Shown one piece after another: positions 24,911-33,588 of a stretch of DNA of 64,000 nt. The stretch comes from Oleidesulfovibrio sp047973035 (GTDB taxonomy: Bacteria; Desulfobacterota; Desulfovibrionia; Desulfovibrionales; Desulfovibrionaceae). The stretch's first letter is position 1. Each line of letters opens with the position of its first letter. The position numbers were made by a program, and so were the translations under genes. The stretch lies in contig NZ_JBKEBF010000015.1 of assembly GCF_047973035.1 (NCBI RefSeq), forward strand, positions 1-64,000, read 5' to 3'. The notes beneath the pieces were generated by a model. The model worked only from the letters and a program-made list of their open reading frames with translations, did no database searches and was not told where the DNA came from.

Positions 24911-26455
24911 ATGCAACAACTACTAGAAATAAAAATTGATCCTGAAGATATTCATAAAAGCGGGGCAATACGCCGCGCGGCTTTAAAGAAAGCCGGAATG
25001 CCGGACACGCCGGATATTAATGTGACAGTGCGCAGGCGCTCTATTGATGCCCGTTCGCGCAGGCCGCAGTTTACTTTTCAGGTTGTGGTCGGCCCGCAGG
25101 AGGCTCTGCCAGAGCCTTCTCTGTTTCGTCCGGTACCGCTGGGCGATAAGCGCGTTGTTGTGGTGGGGGCAGGCCCTGCCGGTTACTATGCGGCATTGAC
25201 TCTGCTTGAGCATGGCATCCGGCCTGTTGTGCTTGAACGGGGCAAGGACGTGAACGCCCGCCGTAAAGACTTGAAGAAAATTTATACCGAAGGGTTAATT
25301 GATCCGCATTCGAACTACTGCTTCGGCGAGGGTGGCGCAGGAACCTATTCGGACGGCAAGCTGTATACCAGAGCAACCAAACGCGGCAACGTGGCACGCG
25401 TACTCGATTTACTTGTTGAGCACGGAGCATCGCCCGATATCCGTATTGATGCACACCCTCACTTAGGGTCCAATGTGTTGCCCAGAATCGTAACAGCCAT
25501 GCGCAACGCCATTGAGGCATGCGGTGGTGAGGTGCGCTTCGGGGCGCATGTGGATGACTTTATATTGGACGATAACCGTATTACCGGCGTGCATCTGGCG
25601 GACGGTACCACTGTCAAAGCGGATGCGGTAATTCTGGCTACCGGTCATTCTGCGCGGGATATTTTTCATCTGCTCCATTCCAGAAGTATCCCCATCGAGG
25701 CAAAACCGTTTGCTCTTGGTGTACGCATCGAGCACCCCCAAGCGCTTATAGACAAAATTTTTTATCACCACTCACCAAGGCATCCTAACCTGCCAGCTGC
25801 AAGCTATCGCATTACAACGCAGGTGGACGGGCGCGGTGTTTTTTCTTTTTGCATGTGTCCGGGCGGCTTTGTTGTGCCTGCCTCCACTGCACCGGGTGAA
25901 CTTGTGCTGAACGGTATGAGCTTGGCAGCGCGCAATGCACCATTTGCCAATGCGGGACTGGTGGTGGAATTGCGGCTGGAAGACATGTGTAAAACAGGTG
26001 ATCCGCTTGAAGCCTTGGCTTTTCAGGCTGCGGCGGAAAAAGCCGTGTTCGAGGCAGGTGATGGTGCGACTCAGCGCGCACCGGCCCAGCGTGTGGGCGA
26101 TTTCATCAAGGGAAGCGTCTCTGCTGATCTGCCCAAAAGTTCCTATATCCCCGGTGTGTACTCTGCCCCTCTGCACGACCTTTTGCCGGAATTTGTAGCC
26201 TCACGCTTGCGTAAGGCTTTGCCTGCACTGGGCAAAAAGTACAAGGGGTACGATTCCAATGAAGCTAAAGTGATTGCAGTGGAATCCCGTACCAGCTCTC
26301 CTGTGCGTATCATCCGTGACCCGCAGACGTTGGAGCACCCCGCCGTGCAGGGGCTTTTTCCTTGTGGCGAAGGCGCAGGCTACGCGGGTGGGATAGTCTC
26401 CGCCGCGATGGATGGTGAAAAGGTGGCAACCGCAGTAGCTGCGGCGTTAAGATAG
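24911..26455 (+). CDS. FAD-dependent dehydrogenase (COG2509-type)
   Basis: The 514-residue protein starts with an approximately 80-residue N-terminal domain and then a Rossmann FAD site VVVVGAGPAGYYAALTL (about residues 84-100) with LERG as the adenosine-binding acid region. Family blocks are NYCFGEGGAGTYSDGKLYTR, ATGHSARD, ALGVRIEHPQ, FSFCMCPGGFVVPA and the C-terminal FPCGEGAGYAGGIVSAAMDG. These mark the uncharacterised NAD/FAD-utilising dehydrogenase family. The reaction is not known. It is monocistronic and ends at a strong terminator. Confidence 0.9.
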   Translation: MQQLLEIKIDPEDIHKSGAIRRAALKKAGMPDTPDINVTVRRRSIDARSRRPQFTFQVVVGPQEALPEPSLFRPVPLGDKRVVVVGAGPAGYYAALTLLEHGIRPVVLERGKDVNARRKDLKKIYTEGLIDPHSNYCFGEGGAGTYSDGKLYTRATKRGNVARVLDLLVEHGASPDIRIDAHPHLGSNVLPRIVTAMRNAIEACGGEVRFGAHVDDFILDDNRITGVHLADGTTVKADAVILATGHSARDIFHLLHSRSIPIEAKPFALGVRIEHPQALIDKIFYHHSPRHPNLPAASYRITTQVDGRGVFSFCMCPGGFVVPASTAPGELVLNGMSLAARNAPFANAGLVVELRLEDMCKTGDPLEALAFQAAAEKAVFEAGDGATQRAPAQRVGDFIKGSVSADLPKSSYIPGVYSAPLHDLLPEFVASRLRKALPALGKKYKGYDSNEAKVIAVESRTSSPVRIIRDPQTLEHPAVQGLFPCGEGAGYAGGIVSAAMDGEKVATAVAAALR

Positions 26456-26475
26456 TCCCTTTTATTCTCCAGTAT

Positions 26476-26513
26476 TCAGGGCGCTATGGCTTTCACCGTA
26501 GCGCCCTTTTTTT
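26476..26513 (+). terminator. Intrinsic terminator of the FAD dehydrogenase gene
   Basis: GGGCGCTATGG (26479-26489) pairs with CCGTAGCGCCC (26496-26506), followed by TTTTTTT. Confidence 0.9.
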
Positions 26514-26656
26514 ATTGCAAGGGAAGGCCGTAGCGGGTCTTGTGCAGGCTGAGCAGGCGGGGCCATCATTCAACGTAGCTATAATACCAAGAAACCCCTT
26601 GAAAACTATAGCGAACGCAATATTACCTTTTCACCTTAACGTTACTTTTGACCTGA

Positions 26657-29206
26657 TTACCTGCCTTCGTCTTTGTGCTTTGTTTTCTCCTGCTCCTCTT
26701 CCAACGCCGCTTCTGTTGCTGCTGCAATTGCTTTGGGCGGCAGGTCTTCTATATTGCGGGAATCCAGTTCGGGAATGTGTACAGATACGCGCTTTGATGC
26801 AAAGCGGATACCGCGCTTTTCAAACTCACGACGCAACATGGTAAGAACCTGTTTGCGTATCTGGAACTGCCCTCCGGGAATGGTTTTAAACTTGATACGC
26901 ATCAGCAAGCCTGTTTCGTCAATTTCACGCACACCCTGAGACTTCACGTCTTCCAGCAGCAGCTTGCCAAGGTTTTCATCTTCACGGATGGCCGCGTTAA
27001 TGCCTTTCGCAATTTTTTTGATTTCTTTTGGGTCGGTGTCGTGCGTTACGTGAAAGCGTAACTTCATGATGCACCAGTCGCGGCTGAAGTTGGTAAGCGA
27101 CTTCAGGGATCCATATGGAATGATATGGATGGCTCCGCGCGGGTGGCGCAGTCTGAGTGCCCGTATGGAAATGTGCTCTACATTGCCGCGGTGCGTTCCT
27201 GTGTCGACATAGTCTCCGATACGGAAGGCATCATCCAGTAGAAAAAATACGCCGGAAAGAATGTCTTTAACCAGAGTCTGCGAACCGAAGCCGATAGCAA
27301 GACCTACAATACCGGCACCAGCCAGCAATGGGCCGATGTCGATGCCAAGCCCGCTGAGGATGATGAACAGTGAAGTTGTGCATATGGTGATGAGCAGCAG
27401 CTTGCGTAACAGTGTAAGCAGGGTGGCCTTGCGTGAGCCGCCCGCTCCGCCGCCATCGTCGTTGTGCGCGGCTCCGTCGCCGTGTTCGTCTTTCAGCTTA
27501 CGGTCAATGACTGAGCGGAAATACTCCCAGCACAGGAAGCCCAGCGTCATGGTAATGAAGATGCTGAATACAGCCTTTGTAAACTTCATCCCGACCGGCA
27601 GTTCAATACCCCACACATGAAGCAGGAAGAATACCAGTGACAGCACCAGCATTACGCGCAGCAGTTTGTGTGCGGTGCGTAGGTGGCGTTGCGCCTCGGT
27701 AGCGTTTTCTGCTGTCTGCTCCGGTACATCGGCAGCGGCATCATGCTCTGTTTTTTGCTCTTCGGTTGCCACCTCAGGCGATGTAAGAACAGCTGATTGC
27801 AGTCCAAGCGGCTCTGCAGGGGCAGAAGGCTCTTCCTCACGGTTTGATTCCGGCATGTTTTGCAATGCGGTTTCAGGTGCGGCGGGCTTACTGCCCAATG
27901 TCATACCTGCAATGCTGTCCAGCAAAGTGGCTACAGGCAGTGCTATAAAGCTGAGCAGGATGGCATTTTGCTGGTTTGGCGAAAGGTTGATGTACGAGAT
28001 TATGCGTAACACGCTGAGTACCACCACATAAAAACCAGCCAACCAGTGCCAGTTTGCGGCGATTGCAAGCTCCGGATTGCCTGTTGCGTGATAGATATGT
28101 TCACGCACAGGACCACGGTAGTAAAAGATCAGGTACAGAATGCCGCTGACAGAGAAACACAGCACAATGCTTAGTAACAGAGAGGCCAGTTGCTTAGGCA
28201 GGCCGTTGGCAGCCAGCAGCATGACGGCGGTGTCTGTAATTACAGTGAAGGTGAAAATCGCATACAGCCACTTTTTTATGTGCGCAGCGGCCGCGTCGCC
28301 CATGGGAAAAAGCCTGAGGTGTCCCGCATGGGGGATAAGGAGCAGCCGGATAATTAGCAGAAAGAGCCTTAACCGTAAGACCGGCACCATAAAAAATGAA
28401 ACGGTAAAACGCACGGGAACCAGCGTGCTGCCTGCAACGGCGGCCGCAGGCACAGCAACCAGTGCAAACGTGATGATTCCTGCAAAGCCGACCATAAACA
28501 GACCGGACGCTTTGGCAATTTTTCCGAACCGGCTTTCATTGTCTCCTCGGAGCAGTTTTCGGCGTAAACCATGCAGTACTTTCAGGGCGGCCAGTTCTGC
28601 CAGCCAGGCAACACCGAATACACATATAGTCAGAAATATAATGAGGGGCAGACTTACCGGCGTCTCTTGCGTTTCATTGCCAGAACTTACGGGTGATTCT
28701 GACTTTCCAGTTTGATGAGCTGCTGTCGTGTGCGGTAATGAAGTGGCAGGGGCAACAGATGGGGGGGCAGACAGAATGCTACCTTCTGTTGAAGGATTTT
28801 TTTCTGTACGGGTTTGCAGATTCCACAATGCCCCATTAATGTATTCAGCCAGTTGTGGCCACATGCCGACGGCAATGGCTCCATTTCGAACGGTTTCGTC
28901 TGCAAGGTCTGAAAAATTATTGATGACCTTGGTGAGCTTTTCTTCAAATGAAGGTTTGGGCTCCGGTTGCGCTGCCAGTGTACTTTCTGCAGCCTCAGTT
29001 GTTTCAGATGGTTGTTCGCCGGATTTTTTAAGCATAGATGCTGCCATCATGGCAGAAGACGCCCGGGCTGCGTCATGTGCTCCAGAAATATGGGTAAATG
29101 GTAGATACAGCACTATAAAAAAGGCTGCCATAGGCAGAAGCAGGAAGCGGGCGGGAGAGTGGAGATAAGCCATAAATCTGGTGGAAGACGTAAGGGTATT
29201 GTCCAT
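26657..29206 (-). CDS. Large MscS-family mechanosensitive channel
   Basis: The 849-residue protein has an N-terminal membrane anchor, a periplasmic region rich in Glu/Pro/Ala, about ten further transmembrane segments and the MscS module near residues 600-830. In the module the pore helix GPLLAGAGIVGLAIGFGSQTLVKDILSG and the beta domain RIGDYVDTGTHRGNVEHISIRALRLRHPRG are clear. It resembles the large paralogues (YbiO or YbdG size class) and should open under osmotic downshock. An acidic, low-complexity segment (about 440-520) separates two membrane blocks. It ends with a basic tail KTKHKDEGR. It is convergent with the FAD dehydrogenase gene. Confidence 0.9.
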   Translation of the reverse strand: MDNTLTSSTRFMAYLHSPARFLLLPMAAFFIVLYLPFTHISGAHDAARASSAMMAASMLKKSGEQPSETTEAAESTLAAQPEPKPSFEEKLTKVINNFSDLADETVRNGAIAVGMWPQLAEYINGALWNLQTRTEKNPSTEGSILSAPPSVAPATSLPHTTAAHQTGKSESPVSSGNETQETPVSLPLIIFLTICVFGVAWLAELAALKVLHGLRRKLLRGDNESRFGKIAKASGLFMVGFAGIITFALVAVPAAAVAGSTLVPVRFTVSFFMVPVLRLRLFLLIIRLLLIPHAGHLRLFPMGDAAAAHIKKWLYAIFTFTVITDTAVMLLAANGLPKQLASLLLSIVLCFSVSGILYLIFYYRGPVREHIYHATGNPELAIAANWHWLAGFYVVVLSVLRIISYINLSPNQQNAILLSFIALPVATLLDSIAGMTLGSKPAAPETALQNMPESNREEEPSAPAEPLGLQSAVLTSPEVATEEQKTEHDAAADVPEQTAENATEAQRHLRTAHKLLRVMLVLSLVFFLLHVWGIELPVGMKFTKAVFSIFITMTLGFLCWEYFRSVIDRKLKDEHGDGAAHNDDGGGAGGSRKATLLTLLRKLLLITICTTSLFIILSGLGIDIGPLLAGAGIVGLAIGFGSQTLVKDILSGVFFLLDDAFRIGDYVDTGTHRGNVEHISIRALRLRHPRGAIHIIPYGSLKSLTNFSRDWCIMKLRFHVTHDTDPKEIKKIAKGINAAIREDENLGKLLLEDVKSQGVREIDETGLLMRIKFKTIPGGQFQIRKQVLTMLRREFEKRGIRFASKRVSVHIPELDSRNIEDLPPKAIAAATEAALEEEQEKTKHKDEGR

Positions 29207-29291
29207 AAGCTTGCATCAATCCAACGTAAAATGTGTATACTGTAGCTCTATGTATCACATTTTGTGGTAACTAATCCATTTTATAATTAAA

Positions 29292-29323
29292 ACAAAAAGG
29301 GCACTATTTGGTGCCCCTTTTTA
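29292..29323. terminator. Terminator downstream of the two hypothetical genes
   Basis: AAAAAGGGCAC (29294-29304) pairs with GTGCCCCTTTTT nearby, with one unpaired base. Both strands carry a U-run, and the minus-strand genes at 29337-30088 lead into it. Confidence 0.8.
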
Positions 29324-29336
29324 GCGTACAAGTTGA

Positions 29337-29717
29337 CTATTGCTCCAGTCCGCCGGAACCGGAGCTGAACATGGTGCCTGATTCGGACTCCATTTCCAGT
29401 GTGGACAACTTTTCATCCAGCCAGTCGTAAATGGCTCGTGCTGTTTCGTAATTCAGCAGTACTTTTGAATGAATGTGGCGCACTACGGTTTTGTCTTCCG
29501 TCTCCGCGGGAACCATCTCATGGCCGATTGCACCGTCATGAGAAACAACACGCTCGGACCATTCAGGAATTTTGTCGCTTTCGGAATAGAAATTCATTTC
29601 AATCTCGCCGTGGGGATTGATTCCGCCCCAGACGCCGTGCGCGTATTCCAGTCGTGCTTCTTTGTCCTGCTTATATTCATAGCGTATTTTAATGGGGAAA
29701 CGGGAATCCTGAGTCAT
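29337..29717 (-). CDS. Unrecognised 126-residue protein
   Basis: I do not recognise the family. The protein begins MTQDSRFPIKIRYEYKQDKEAR (start MTQDSRFPIKIR), is acidic and hydrophilic, and contains GVWGGINPHGEIEMNFYSE, which looks like a beta-rich domain, then a helical end. No export signal or membrane segment is seen. AAGGAG lies 7 bp before the ATG. The gene at 29762-30088 is 44 bp upstream on the same strand, so the two may be co-transcribed and end at the terminator just downstream. Confidence 0.7.
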   Translation of the reverse strand: MTQDSRFPIKIRYEYKQDKEARLEYAHGVWGGINPHGEIEMNFYSESDKIPEWSERVVSHDGAIGHEMVPAETEDKTVVRHIHSKVLLNYETARAIYDWLDEKLSTLEMESESGTMFSSGSGGLEQ

Positions 29718-29761
29718 GTTGACGCTCCTTGGAGTGAAAATATGTAAACGGCGCGAGTCGG

Positions 29762-30088
29762 CTACAGCGATGTATCAACCAGTCTTCCGGTATATAGTTC
29801 TGGTGACGAGGCAGGAGTAGGGCGTGTCAGCGGACCGGAGTGCGGGGGCATCTGCCCCTGTTTGACACGCTTTGAAAAACCGGCCTGGTGTGCGGTCTGA
29901 ATGTCGCTTACCGTATCATTAACGATAGCCTTTGCGTCGCTCAGCAAGGGGGAATAAGGCGCGGGCAGATAAGGCGGATCCCATAACGGGCCGCGGGGTA
30001 CTCTGACCAGCGGCAGGATATACATCCTGCCGGGCGGAAAGTGCTTTGTCACATTAAAGTTCAGAAGCGGAGGGATGTATTGCTTCAT
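29762..30088 (-). CDS. Unrecognised 108-residue proline-rich protein
   Basis: No family is recognised. The sequence is proline-rich (PPLLNFNVTKHFPPG, PRGPLWDPPYLPAPYSP) with a short helical part DAKAIVNDTVSDIQ. GAGG lies 8 bp before the ATG, and the downstream gene follows by 44 bp, which supports it as real. The start overlaps the end of a possible transposase remnant on the same strand in another frame. Confidence 0.5.
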   Translation of the reverse strand: MKQYIPPLLNFNVTKHFPPGRMYILPLVRVPRGPLWDPPYLPAPYSPLLSDAKAIVNDTVSDIQTAHQAGFSKRVKQGQMPPHSGPLTRPTPASSPELYTGRLVDTSL

Positions 30089-30195
30089 GCCATTGCCTCA
30101 TGTGTCCAACACGTTTGACTGACCGGAATTAGGTTGCGCTTCTCATAATCTACGGGAGTCATCTTGCCAAGTAAAGCGTTGCAGCCTGTCGCCCA
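30085..30195 (-). pseudogene. Possible remnant of an IS3-type transposase C-terminus
   Basis: On the minus strand this frame reads CNALLGKMTPVDYEKRNL near its middle, which resembles the C-terminal S-x-L-G-x-x-(S/T)-P-x-D-Y-E-K motif of IS3-family OrfB transposases. Nothing upstream in the frame continues the transposase and no terminal repeats were found. It would be the last trace of an old insertion. The similarity is short. Confidence 0.35.
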
Positions 30196-30279
30196 TATGC
30201 ATGGACTTGACTGGTGCGCGCTAATCGCGCAAAGTCGCCATTCCAAACGTAACTACACTAGCCTCGGGAGATCCGTATT

Positions 30280-30840
30280 ATGGCTGAACATACCAGTGAA
30301 GCAGTTGAAGTAACTCCGTACTTCGATGTGGAAATGTTTATGGGCGTTGCTCAGGAAACCCGCATCGGCGGCCAGATGATGGATCGCCTTGTGGATTGCT
30401 GGGAAAAGTGGAGCAAAGAGCTTACGGTGCGCCGCGTCAAGGCCGGTAAGATTGAATACCTTGTGGTATGGCTGGGCGAACCGGTTGAAGTGGAAGTGGA
30501 TGGTCTGTGGGAGAAGTCTCCCAGCGAAGCACATTTGTACAACTCTCTGGCGCAGTCCATTGTCATGGCTGCCGTGCACGAAATTCTGCCCGAAGTGCAG
30601 GATGCAGGATGTGCTCCCGGTCCCAAACCTACAGAGGCGCTTAAAGACGCTCTTGAGGCTGAAGGCATTCCTTACAACCTCAGCGAAACAGCCCTCAGCC
30701 GCCGCTATGCAGTGGTAACCCACTACCCCTTTAAGGGCGGGTGCGAAATCTGCTACCTGCTGCCCAACTGTCCTAAAGGAAACGGCGACAACAGCTCGTC
30801 TACCATTGTGCTGCCCGGCTTTGAGTCCGGCATGTCATAG
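30280..30840 (+). CDS. Unrecognised 186-residue protein with a cysteine cluster
   Basis: I do not recognise the family. The protein begins MAEHTSEAVEVTPYFDVEMFMG and is soluble and acidic, with strands such as KIEYLVVWLGEPVEVEVDG followed by helices. Near the C-terminus GGCEICYLLPNCPK forms a C-x2-C-x5-C cluster that could bind a metal. The ATG follows CGGGAGA. It is a single gene between a promoter region and an intrinsic terminator. Codon use is similar to highly expressed neighbours (many C-ending codons). Confidence 0.7.
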   Translation: MAEHTSEAVEVTPYFDVEMFMGVAQETRIGGQMMDRLVDCWEKWSKELTVRRVKAGKIEYLVVWLGEPVEVEVDGLWEKSPSEAHLYNSLAQSIVMAAVHEILPEVQDAGCAPGPKPTEALKDALEAEGIPYNLSETALSRRYAVVTHYPFKGGCEICYLLPNCPKGNGDNSSSTIVLPGFESGMS

Positions 30841-30865
30841 TTGCCTGTTTTTTGATGTCGCTTTT

Positions 30866-30904
30866 GCAGCCGTGCACCGCACATTTGCGGTTCACGGCTT
30901 TTCT
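30866..30904 (+). terminator. Intrinsic terminator after the 186-residue protein gene
   Basis: AGCCGTG-C-ACCGCA pairs with TGCGGT-T-CACGGCT (30868-30899) with one mismatch, followed by TTTT. Confidence 0.85.
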
Positions 30905-30923
30905 CATGTCCGGTGATGTTACA

Positions 30924-31508
30924 TCAGGCCTGTATGCAGGTTACTGTCAACGTGATAAATTCCCCTTCTTTTTTTCTGAGCAGAGTCACGGCCTCAGCTG
31001 CAGATTGAATTTTTCCGTCTGCCTGAATGGTTCCGACCTCATCTGCTGAAGCTTTATCAATCATGTCGGCAAGCATGCCGGATTTGACAGAGACGCCGTT
31101 TGCAAGCAGGCGCATTGTGTGGTGCTGCATAATCAGGTTGAACAGAACAACTTCGACCATACCTTGCATTTTCTGGCCTGTGCTTGTTGCCGTATGAGTA
31201 ATGCCGCCACGCAATGCTGCATAAGGACTGTTGCGGCGCATGGCCACTCCTGCGGCCCCCGGTAGAGCAGAAGCTAGTGCCATGCGGGCACCTGATGGAA
31301 CGGTGGCAGTATCAATGTCATCAACAGGATGGCCATCCAGAAAGACCGTTTCAATTCGTTCCTCAATGTAATCGTTTGTAAATCCTAAGCTTTCTTCTAA
31401 AACACAGCGAACAGAGCAGTTAACTGCTGCGGAAATACGAAGTCCGGACTGACCCATTTGACGCCAGTAATTGTTTGCTGACTGTGGAATTGAAATAGAA
31501 ATGTTCAT
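30924..31508 (-). CDS. Unrecognised 194-residue protein
   Basis: The protein begins MNISISIPQSANNYWRQMG. The stretch IEERIETVFLDGHPVDDIDTATVPSG suggests a small beta domain of ubiquitin-like or MoaD-like type, followed by ALPGAAGVAMRR and a helical region. I cannot name the family. AAGGA lies about 9 bp before the ATG. It is divergent from the aldehyde oxidoreductase gene, 244 bp away, so the two may share a control region. A link to tungsten cofactor use is only suggested by position. Confidence 0.65.
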   Translation of the reverse strand: MNISISIPQSANNYWRQMGQSGLRISAAVNCSVRCVLEESLGFTNDYIEERIETVFLDGHPVDDIDTATVPSGARMALASALPGAAGVAMRRNSPYAALRGGITHTATSTGQKMQGMVEVVLFNLIMQHHTMRLLANGVSVKSGMLADMIDKASADEVGTIQADGKIQSAAEAVTLLRKKEGEFITLTVTCIQA

Positions 31509-31606
31509 CTTGGTAGTCCTTGGTAATTTTTAGTTCGTTTAAGGCCTGATTGTATTCTTTTAGGTTAAAAATAACTTAATAGAACCTGTGAGAGCTGATA
31601 ATCTCT

Positions 31607-31752
31607 TTGACATGATATTTCACGCGGTTGTAGTGTTCTGCTATCCCTAGAGGTACCCCAATAGCCCCGCTAGGGGCAATGGGCAATCGGAACTGTGGGC
31701 TGTTCCGACCATTAGTGTGCTTGGACTAACACAACGAACTAAGGGGCTTAAA
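31607..31752 (+). promoter_or_regulatory. Structured leader of the aldehyde oxidoreductase gene
   Basis: A perfect TTGACA (31607-31612) with a poor TAGTGT (31631-31636) 18 bp away may be the promoter. Downstream GCCCC/GGGGC (31664-31677) and TCGGAAC/GTTCCGA (31687-31708) form hairpins. CCCTAG (31645-31650) can pair instead with CTAGGG (31670-31675), giving two exclusive folds. This could be a regulated leader; I could not match it to a known riboswitch. Confidence 0.35.
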
Positions 31753-33486
31753 ATGCCAAAGATTCTTCGCATCAATACTAAAGAGCGTACTTTTCGCTAC
31801 GAAGAGCCGGGTAAATACGCCGGCTTGGGTGGCCGTAACCTGACTTCGCGTCTTGTGCTGGAAGAGGTTCCTGCCGACACGCACGCACTAAGCGCAGACA
31901 ATAAGCTTGTTGCCGCAATCGGCCTGCTTTCGGGCACTGCTGCTGCAAACTCCGGCCGTATTTCTCTGGGTGCAAAATCGCCTCTGACCGGCACCATCAA
32001 GGAATCCAACTCCGGTGGTACGTTCTGCCAGAAAATGGCCCGCCTTGATATTCTGGCCCTTGTGCTGGAAGACAAGCCTGAAGATGACGCCCCTTTCTGC
32101 AAGATCATCATCACCAAAGACGGCGTAAAGTTTGTTGATGCTGGTGAAATGGAAGGCAAAGGCACTTACGAAAGCATGGATATGATTGCTGAAGAATACG
32201 GCAAGAAGGTTTCCGGCATGATCATCGGACCTGCCGGTGAATCCTGTCTGACCGGAGCCTCTATCCAGTTCTCTGACCCGTGGGGCCGTACTGCCCGTGC
32301 AGCAGGCCGTGGCGGTCTGGGTGCTGTCATGGGATCTAAAAAGGTTAAGGCTCTGGTGCTGGACGATACCGGCGGAGAGCGCTTTACCTACGCTGATCCT
32401 GAAAAGTTCAAAGCCGCTTCCAAGCGTTGGGCAGAAATTCTGCGCTCGCATCCTGTTACCGGTCAGGGCCTGCCCGGATTCGGTACCGCTATTCTGGTAA
32501 ACATCATTAACGAAGCTGGCGCGTTCCCCACCAAAAACTTCCGTGATGGTCGTTGCGACCATGTAGCCGGTATCAGCGGTGAAACCATTGCCGAGTTTAT
32601 CACCAAGCGTGGTGGCAAGACGAAAGAAGGCTGCCACGCCGGCTGTGTTATCCAGTGCTCGCAGAACTACGTTGACGAAAAGGGCGAATACCTTACCTCC
32701 GGCTTTGAATACGAAACCGTATGGGCCTTTGGTGGTAACGCTCTGATCAAAGACATCGACGAAATTGCCAAGCTGGACCGTCTGTGCGACGACCTTGGCG
32801 TTGATACCATTGAAATCGGCAACACTGTGGCTATTGCCATGGATGGCGGCGTGATTCCGTGGGGTGACGGCAAGGCTGCGTATGAGCTGGTAGACCGCAT
32901 CCGCGACAAGAAAGACGCTCTTGGTAAAATTATCGGTAACGGTGTGGCCTTTACTGCTCAGGCTTTCGGCGTAAGTCGTGTGCCTGTAGTAAAAAATCAG
33001 TCCATGCCTGCTTACGACCCCAGAGCCGCAAAGGGTGTGGGCGTAACGTATGCGACCACTACTCAGGGTGCCGACCACACAGCCGGTTACGCTATCTGCC
33101 AGAACATGCTGAAAGTCGGTGGCGATGTGAACCCGCTCGGCAAAGAAGGGCAGGTCGAAACCTCCAAGGCTCTGCAGATTGCCACTGCCACCGTGGACTC
33201 ACTGGGCCTGTGCCTGTTTGTAGCTTTTGCGGTTCTTGATACCGCTGACGCTGTGCAGTGCATCTGCGACATGGTATCCGCACGTCATGGCATCGAGTTT
33301 ACCGGAGATGACTTCGGCGCACTTGGTATTGCGACTCTCAAGGACGAAATCAACTTTAACAACGCTGCCGGTTTCACCGCTGCCGATGACCAGCTGCCTG
33401 CCTTCATGATGAAGGAAAAGCTGAACCCCCACGGCGTGGTATGGGACTTCAGTGTTGAAGAACTGCAGGCTGCCAAAGTGCAGTAA
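31753..33486 (+). CDS. aor: Aldehyde ferredoxin oxidoreductase (tungsten pterin enzyme)
   Basis: This 577-residue enzyme oxidises aldehydes to acids, passing electrons to ferredoxin, with a bis-pterin tungsten centre and a 4Fe-4S cluster. The N-terminal domain shows GKYAGLGGRNLTSRL and ANSGRISLGAKSPLTGT. The cluster ligands are C294, C298 and C302 in GCHAGCVIQCSQ and C487 in DSLGLCLF. The first three have CX3CX3C spacing instead of the CX2CX3C of archaeal AOR, a spacing I associate with a YdhV-like subgroup. AAGGGG precedes the ATG; an upstream in-frame start at 31717 has no ribosome binding site. ThiF- and ThiS-like genes lie convergently downstream. Confidence 0.93.
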   Translation: MPKILRINTKERTFRYEEPGKYAGLGGRNLTSRLVLEEVPADTHALSADNKLVAAIGLLSGTAAANSGRISLGAKSPLTGTIKESNSGGTFCQKMARLDILALVLEDKPEDDAPFCKIIITKDGVKFVDAGEMEGKGTYESMDMIAEEYGKKVSGMIIGPAGESCLTGASIQFSDPWGRTARAAGRGGLGAVMGSKKVKALVLDDTGGERFTYADPEKFKAASKRWAEILRSHPVTGQGLPGFGTAILVNIINEAGAFPTKNFRDGRCDHVAGISGETIAEFITKRGGKTKEGCHAGCVIQCSQNYVDEKGEYLTSGFEYETVWAFGGNALIKDIDEIAKLDRLCDDLGVDTIEIGNTVAIAMDGGVIPWGDGKAAYELVDRIRDKKDALGKIIGNGVAFTAQAFGVSRVPVVKNQSMPAYDPRAAKGVGVTYATTTQGADHTAGYAICQNMLKVGGDVNPLGKEGQVETSKALQIATATVDSLGLCLFVAFAVLDTADAVQCICDMVSARHGIEFTGDDFGALGIATLKDEINFNNAAGFTAADDQLPAFMMKEKLNPHGVVWDFSVEELQAAKVQ

Positions 33487-33509
33487 CTGTCGCAACCTAC
33501 ATAAAGAAC

Positions 33510-33541
33510 AATGGGCCGGATTTTCCGGCCCTTGTTTTTTG
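33510..33541 (+). terminator. Intrinsic terminator of the aldehyde oxidoreductase gene
   Basis: GGGCCGG (33513-33519) pairs with CCGGCCC (33525-33531), followed by TTGTTTTTT. Confidence 0.9.
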
Positions 33542-33588
33542 CTCTGTCTGCATGGCACAGGCTGTGGTTGCAGGATGGTGTGAAGAAT

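Noticed and set aside
31888..33078. 396-codon open frame opposite the aldehyde oxidoreductase gene
   Set aside because: Antisense to a certain gene and without recognisable motifs.
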